A stretch of 64,000 nucleotides of DNA from Sodiomyces alkalinus F11 (taxonomy: Eukaryota > Ascomycota > Sordariomycetes > Glomerellales > Plectosphaerellaceae). A program made the translations under genes and the position numbers. How positions within the stretch are numbered: the first letter of the stretch is position 1; each line of letters opens with the position of its first letter. The notes under the pieces were generated by a model. That model searched no databases. It saw only the letters and a program-made list of their open reading frames with translations, and was not told the DNA's origin. The DNA lies in NCBI RefSeq assembly GCF_003711515.1, contig NW_021167081.1, forward strand, positions 1,629,568 through 1,693,567, in the 5' to 3' direction. Shown one piece after another: positions 57,731 to 64,000 of the stretch.

Positions 57731-59572
57731 GGTGTGAGGATGTGTTCCTGTAGTCGTTGGGGCGATGCCAAAACTGTGACGGGGTACCAGGTTTGCGATC
57801 GAGGTGATATAGTGCGTGGCCGAGTCGATATCCCCTTGGGCAGAGGTGGTAGGTGTTTCGGAAGCCAAGAAGAGAGAGACCCTTGTGTTCAAGGTAGGGA
57901 CAATCAATCTCGGAAGTAGAGCTGGAAGTTGAGGAAGGGAGATAAAGAGAGCTTAGCTTTTTGGGGAGGGGAAAGTTGAGTTTGACGGGCGAGATGAGAG
58001 AGCAGTGTCTTGTTGCACTCTGCCAGAATAAAGGGGAACTGATGTCGGTCTTATATGTCTTTGTGCCACCAGCTCGACGCCCTCTTGGGCTATTGGATTG
58101 CAAGTAAATGTTCAGTAGGGTGGGTTGGTTTGTTTGCCATCGTCATCTTCTTCGACCCCCAACGACGAAAGAGCAGAAAGGCGAAAAATGATTTCACCGA
58201 CGGGGCCAAATGGCAAGCTGGAGCCGACTGTTGGTTGTTTGCCTTCCCGTCCTGGTGAGGTTAGAAATTCTTGGTGGGATGTTGGGTTGGTTCTGTCGAG
58301 GATCCAGTATCACAGCCGCAGGGAGATAGGTACTGTAGGTGCCTGTGAGTCGGTGGAGTGATATATCGAGGAGACCGACGTGACCACGAGGTAGACCAAC
58401 TTGTACCCCCTTAATTCGAGGTACATGCAGAGATCATTGATTGGGGTTGTGTTGCAGAACGGCGAGGTGAGTGGACTTATCCGCTCTTATGCGGGATATG
58501 CCTCGTGGTGGGGAACAGGCGGCGGCCGTGGAGAACCTGGTCAGTCGTTGGGTCTAAAACAAACCTGTCGTCTACACCACCAGCGAATTGATGATGTTTC
58601 TCGGCCGCTTCTCCCACACTCCCTTCAGGACGATGGTCGGACTAGTGCCAGATGAGCCCGCACGCCAAGTTGGATCCCGAGCTGGCAGGCGCAGGTGACC
58701 GACTGACAAGACAAGGGGCAAGGAGGAAGGGGAGAGGGGGGTTTTTTTTCTTCCTTTCTTTCCTTTCCTTTCTTTTTCTCTCCAGTCCCGCAGGCGATGC
58801 CTTCTCACAAATGGACGTCTTCTTTTCTTTCTTTCTTTTCTTGTTTTCTTCTTACAAATAAGGGGAGAACAGTTCGCCGTGAAGAGACCACGGTGGGATG
58901 GGATGTATATGCGTGAGCGGCAGGTTGCGGGAAATGGGTACAAGAAACGGTCAGGGGTGGGAGGAGGAGGAGTGTACTACTCCGTATGGGGGAGCGTCTC
59001 TCGTCCTCTCCGGTGCGATTTCCCTCCCTCGAATTCGTTGACCTGACACCCACACAAGAAAGCTTGGGTGCGTTGGGCAACTTAACTTGACGCGAGACTT
59101 CCATGGTAGCAACCCGTCTGTCACCGATTCGGATCTCCTCTTGCCCGTAAACGGCACTCGACCTACTCCGTACCTGGTGCAGGGAACCACCTGCGTTTCC
59201 GATACTAGAGACACTATTTTGTGGGGTACGATTCGGGAGTCTGAAGAGCCTCTATCAAGTAATTCTGCCGGGCCAAGAGCGCGCTGTATTACTTCGTACT
59301 TTGTGGAACAAGATGGGGTTGAAGGAACCCCCCGCGACGCCGGATGAAAAACGTCGTTCGTACGGAGTATAGTGGTAAATGCCCGATGTCGACGTGTAGA
59401 TGCAGGAGCAGGAACTCTTCGTAGAACAGCAACAGCTAGAAATCCTGTGCGATGTGGTAATTTGTGTAATTGCCCCGTTCAGAGCCAATGTGGTGTCCCA
59501 ATTGAGATCCTGGGAAGGAAGGGAAGCGGGAGAAGTACAACGTACAACGTACCTGGACAGCACTGCGCGCCG

Positions 59573-59604
59573 ACGACGCCGCCGCCGCCGCCGCCGCCGC
59601 CGCT
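59573..59604. repeat. GCC trinucleotide microsatellite
   Basis: About ten GCC units, preceded by GACGAC, in a non-coding context as far as I can see. Confidence 0.9.
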
Positions 59605-62600
59605 ACTGCCCCGGGGGTTAGTCTAGGATGAGAGTGGTAAGTGGGGGCCAGCTAGATGCGAAGGCCGGCTTCCGATTTGTGGCGACCAGGCATGTCAACT
59701 GCAAGGCGGAAGAAAGACCCTGTCCTGCGAGGGGCCTGGCTTGGCCCAAGTCCTGCCTCTTTCCAGGGATAGATGGGGTTCAATCTGTGCACGAAGTACG
59801 TTGTATGGAGTATGAGGAACTTTTTCAAGGTCGCAGCTCAAGTCAACGCCTCGTGTCTCAAACGGGGGTCGCCGAAGATAAGTGATGGTATGGCACATGG
59901 CGGAAATTGAAGAATGTGGCACAACGAAGTTGCGCAAAAAGCCGTTGTGGTTAGTGGTCTAGCCTCTTCAGGTAAGGATGACCAACAGTAGTGCATGGAC
60001 GGATAAAGAAACGCCTTTGTTCGTGTGAGCACTCGTCGTCAAGGACTATAAACTGATCTTGTCCAAGCGATCCGCAGCAACCGTCACCGCCCTTGGCCGC
60101 CTAACGCGCGTTTCTTCGTTCAACTCGCTTGTTGACGTTGGTACAGCGGTATGGTTTCTTCCGCGGCTTACTCGAAATCGAGACCCATGTGAGCGATCAT
60201 CACCAACGGGAAATGGGAATGGGGAAAGGGGACGCAACGCAACGCAACGCAATGTCACGGAGGAGTCCGCGCTACCTTATTTCCCCGAAGCACAGACGAA
60301 GCATTAACGGTCTCCTTGTCGAAGGTGAAGTGCCTTCAGCAGGGTGCCGGGGTATCCCAGTCCAGTCGTGGTCCACTGATGAAGTTCGAAGGAACGTGCG
60401 TGGCGGTAGGTGTCTAGCCAGCGTTCCTCCATCGTCCTGCTGCGTGTGGAAGCACATCCCGAGGAGACAAGATGAGGAACTCGGTGTAACTGCATCGATG
60501 CTTCCACGAGTGGTTACCGATGGGTGGTTAACCCATTCTCTATTCTCCACGAGTTTGGGTGAACAGCTTCTTCTGGCCTGGAGAAATGGTGTGTCTGTCG
60601 GTTGCGGAATCGGACTAATTACTGTAGATTTACAGCCTGAATGGCCAGGGGAGGTGGATGGTCGCGACGCCATTCCGTTCTTTGTGACACCCGAGCAAGG
60701 AGAGAGATGCCGTCACGTCACCTTCACCTTGCCCCAAATGCCCCAAAACGGCGCCCAAATCCCATGCCAATCAATCATGGCACCCATGCTATTTTCTTCA
60801 TTTCTGTAATCATACTCGACGAATGTACTTCGTACGTACTTCCCACCCGGCCCATTGCCGGTTGATCTAAGCGAAAGGCGGCACGGTTATCGGGGTTAAC
60901 AGGCTCGGGGTCTCCTCGTGGCACGGCGATGCGTATGTAATTACTTGGCGGTTCTTTGTTGACTCTCTCCTCAATCGAAACGAGGCAAGTTGCCCCAAAG
61001 ACCGCCGATTCGGCCAAGGGCGTTCAAGCCCGGGAACGAGAGGGAGGGGGGGGACCGGCTGAATATCTGAGGCAATTAATCGGAACGAATCGTACGGAGT
61101 GATGTGCCAAGTCGTTCAATGGAAGCTGTTTCTTGAATTTTTGTGTGTTATGCTGTGCTTAAACCGAGCCAGGGGTGGACAAATTGGTGGGAGGGAAGAG
61201 GAAAGATGAGATGGGGCATTGTCGCTTTGCGATTCGTGTGCGTTCGAAAGTGGGTCGAACATGCAGATGAGGTAGATCCGCGCAGCGACGACGATATGAC
61301 CTTAGAGACGACACGTCAACTGTGCTGCAGGCGGCAGGAGCATAGGAGGAACACAGTGTAATATTGGAAACCTTTAAGCAGTATCTCTCACTGTGCCACA
61401 CAAATATAGAGTCACTTTACTACTGTATCTACCTTACCCAACGTGGCTAGTGAATGTGGCCTCTTAAGTGGGGAAGGAAGGTTCTACGGAGCTTCCGTTT
61501 GGCCAACTTAACAGAGCTCTTCCCCCTTGGAAAGTCCACCCCTGAGATCTGACAGCGATGTCTACTTTTGTATGCTTGGGCGGGGATTGTGGGCTTATTC
61601 TGGTGACCGATACCACTCACTCACTGCTGTATCCGTTGTACGAAGTAATTACGAATGGGAATCGAATGAGTGCGTATACAGTATTATTAGTATTGCTAAT
61701 ATACCAGGTGATAGTAAGGCGGAGATTCCTCGTAGTGTTTTGTTCGTAGCCCCCTCCGCCTCTCCTTCCGGATTGTATACCTCCTGCTGTTTCCCGCACC
61801 TCTTCCCGTCCCTTCCCACTGAGCCTTCCGTTATTTCTACCTTTATCTAATACCTAAGGTACCTAGGCAGCTCGAAAGCTAAAGTACCTAACTTCGGAGG
61901 TTAGACAGGCTCACAATCAAGCAAGCAAGTTACCTAAGGTAGCGTACGATCAATCGCCCGAGGTATGCCTACCTAAGATCGGCAAGCAAAAGTAAAGGCA
62001 GTCGCGGCTCCTATGGCTGCTCTTACAAGATACGCTCGCTACGTTGCCTGTATGCGACAGCTTCCGAGAACTTGGGGAATACCAGATCGGGTTACAAGTC
62101 GTTGAAGTGCGGATACTATTCCGTGTGTAACGAACGATACACTCCTGAGGTACGTATACTGTACCCTGCATAAGGTACTCTATCTTGTGGTACCGGGGTA
62201 GATGGACAGGCATACCCTGAACTTGAAGTGTCCAAATAGAGGTATCAAAGGATGGACAGAGACCTACCCGTGCCAGGGTAGATACCAGGAAAATAGGAAC
62301 GAGAACTAATAAGGTACCTTACCTTACTTGCTCCCTGTTATTCCCGGCCTGTCCTCTTCCCCTTTCGTATCCCATCATTACCGCACAAAGAGAGGAAAGT
62401 GCCACCCCCCTTCGTTATACACTTTCCCCAACACTGACAAGCCAGACGTCATCATACGATTCCGGATACCTGGCCCGCCACCCACGTCTTGAGCATGAGC
62501 TTCTCCTACTCTGTCTGCCCAGGTTCGAGCACGGTTCGAGCAGGCCCAGTTGACTAAGGTACCTACCTACTTTAAGGTGTTTATGTAAGGTACGAGGTAT

Positions 62601-64000
62601 TCACCAAGCCGACGATGACAAATTCTTCCAACTGCACCCCCTCTGGGCGACCATCACCTTTTCCCTTTATTTCCCTGGAATACTCTTAAAACACACATAA
62701 CGCCAGCCGTGCTGCCGATGTCGAATTGGGGGTATGGTTACTGTTTTCGAACTGCCCACCTTTGACTTGGGCAACCAAGCCAGCTCTCTGCATCCTTGGT
62801 TGGGGAGGGCCAAGATGGAGTTGCAGGTCGATGGAGATATCGACTTGTCTGCAGATTCGGGTGCTGTGGAATCCCTGATGTCTAGACACACGTTTCCAGA
62901 GGAGATTTTCCTGGAAAGATGTCCCAGGGAAAGTCCTCAGAGTGGCTAAGGGGCTTCCAAAGCAAGGGCAAGAAGAATACCAACCATCTCAGCTACCGAC
63001 GTCTCGAACCACTTCATGCGGCCAACATGCGGCCGCAATGCGCCGCCTTGTTCCTTGCCGACCCAGCTACCGAGCCTCCAGGCAGACTGTCTTGCAGCCC
63101 CGCGTCCTTCCTGATGGCCGACGCCTTGCTGAGCCTCAGCTCCGCCATCTTTGTCGTGCGATACCGTGCTAAACTACTGTCGCACTCCGTTCAGGGAGTG
63201 TGGGAACCTGATATGAGCCGACACTCAGAGTCAATAGGAAGTCACATGTTACTCTCCATGAACAACTTGCAGCAGGAAGAAGTATAGGCATGTTAGTGGC
63301 CTTTGCAGCTAGAACCTCGTCATGTGCGCTCGCTGGCCGCATCTCTTCTTCATCGCCGGTCCATGCCGACCTAGACTCGATATCTGCCTGGTCCAACAAT
63401 GCGGAGGGGGCCTTCCGGGAGGGCCATATAGCGACAGGGTTGATCTTATGCAGCCGGACCTTCTCGGCGTTGAAAGCTAATCAATGTCTCTCCCTTGTGC
63501 TGTCAAATCTTGCCTAGTTTGGCAGCGCACCAACGGCCGGTGCTGCAGTCCGTTAGGTTCTATCCCTGTCTGGAGAGGGGGTTGAGACGACGATGATTGT
63601 GGGCTGGCCCGAAGCAAGAGAAAGGGGGGCAGTGCGGATGACACCGTCGAATCCATCACATTCGGGACAATCCCAGCGAGATTCTATCTCGTAGCCGGTC
63701 GCGGACCGCCATCGCCGCCCTTGCCGCGTTAATGGCGGGGACGATATTTCCCCTTCTCGGCCAACCCTCCAACAGCTGCGCTCGTCAAGCGTCGCGAGGG
63801 GCCCAGGTTGCATTGCTTGTCTTAGCATCCGCGCTATGACGGCTCGCGACCAACACGCTGCAAGAACGCTCAATGATGCACGGAGTATCCGCATGTGGTG
63901 GCGGTTGTGTACCGCTTTTTGGCGCCGGGAAAAGAGAGCAGCGACGATGAGCGGATACTTGGTTCGCGCGAGCAAACCGGTGGTGGTGGTTTGGGGGGGG

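Larger units (their letters stand above)
57514..64000. other. 6.5-kb gene-poor stretch at the right end
   Basis: It begins with the presumed promoter of the small Cys-rich gene. I find no further gene that I can support. The longer frames (60129-60809 plus, 62919-63287 plus, 63553-63975 minus) lack recognisable motifs or codon-position regularity. It holds a pyrimidine tract at 58744-58780, GCC repeats, TACTCCGTA-type motifs near 58978, 59166, 59360 and 61092, and GGTACCTA palindromes at 61851-61866, 62311-62326 and 62555-62579. A gene could be cut by the right edge, but nothing identifies it. Confidence 0.45.

Noticed and set aside
60129..60809. 226-codon plus-strand frame
   Set aside because: No recognisable family, and it spans a GCAAC direct repeat; no splice or promoter context supports it.
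62515..62545. possible tRNA B-box (GGTTCGAGC twice)
   Set aside because: No matching A-box, acceptor stem or anticodon arm can be laid out around it.
63553..63975. 140-codon minus-strand frame near the right edge
   Set aside because: Basic, motif-free; nothing supports coding.
1..64000. transposable element or RIP-degraded repeat
   Set aside because: I saw no reverse transcriptase, transposase or integrase motifs, long terminal repeats or strongly AT-shifted block.

Overview
The window is nuclear DNA of a filamentous ascomycete. Several things show this: short GT-AG introns (mostly 52-170 bp) with CTAAC-like branch sites, unspaced eukaryotic housekeeping genes on both strands, a fungal RSC4, CFT1, Pal1, TMA23 and COMPASS subunit, and GC-rich coding sequence between AT/pyrimidine-rich leaders. 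The protein wording and the many intergenic GGTACCTAGGTACCT and TACTCCGTA-type motifs suit a Sordariomycete, but I cannot name the genus from sequence alone.

Layout, left to right. 0.5-1.9 kb: a secreted proteinase K-like subtilisin on the minus strand. 1.9-7.6 kb: no recognisable gene. 7.6-16.5 kb: an F-box-like protein, a Mug/TDG-type DNA glycosylase, a Gly-rich secreted, probably GPI-anchored protein (minus strand) and an ANCHR-like B-box protein. 16.9-29.1 kb: an LMBD1-type lysosomal/vacuolar membrane protein (minus) divergent from CFT1 (CPSF160), then Pal1 (minus) divergent from USB1. 29.7-31.8 kb: ERO1 (minus). 34.3-34.9 kb: CKS1/SUC1 (minus, four exons). 36.4-45.3 kb: RSC4-like tandem bromodomain protein, TMA23 G-patch protein, THG1 (minus, seven exons) divergent from SWD1/RBBP5. 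46.3-51.8 kb: RPB1, the largest subunit of RNA polymerase II, with its CTD. 51.8-64.0 kb: a gene-poor stretch with many simple repeats, in which I support only one small Cys-rich ORF (57.3-57.5 kb).

There is no operon logic here, but the gene content is strongly tilted to chromatin, transcription and RNA processing: RPB1, CFT1, RSC4, SWD1, USB1, THG1 and TMA23. I assembled the spliced models by matching splice sites, phase and conserved protein motifs; every multi-exon model given has a coding length divisible by three. I saw no tRNA, rRNA, CRISPR, transposon ORF or secondary-metabolite cluster.

I did not find a convincing new biological system. The observations most worth checking are the two in-frame, stop-free introns (subtilisin and CFT1), the 94-nt homopurine tract in the subtilisin intron, the 7-codon first exon and 888-bp intron of Pal1, the LDEL C-terminus of ERO1, the small Cys-rich gene in the right-hand gene desert, and the dispersed palindromic intergenic motif.
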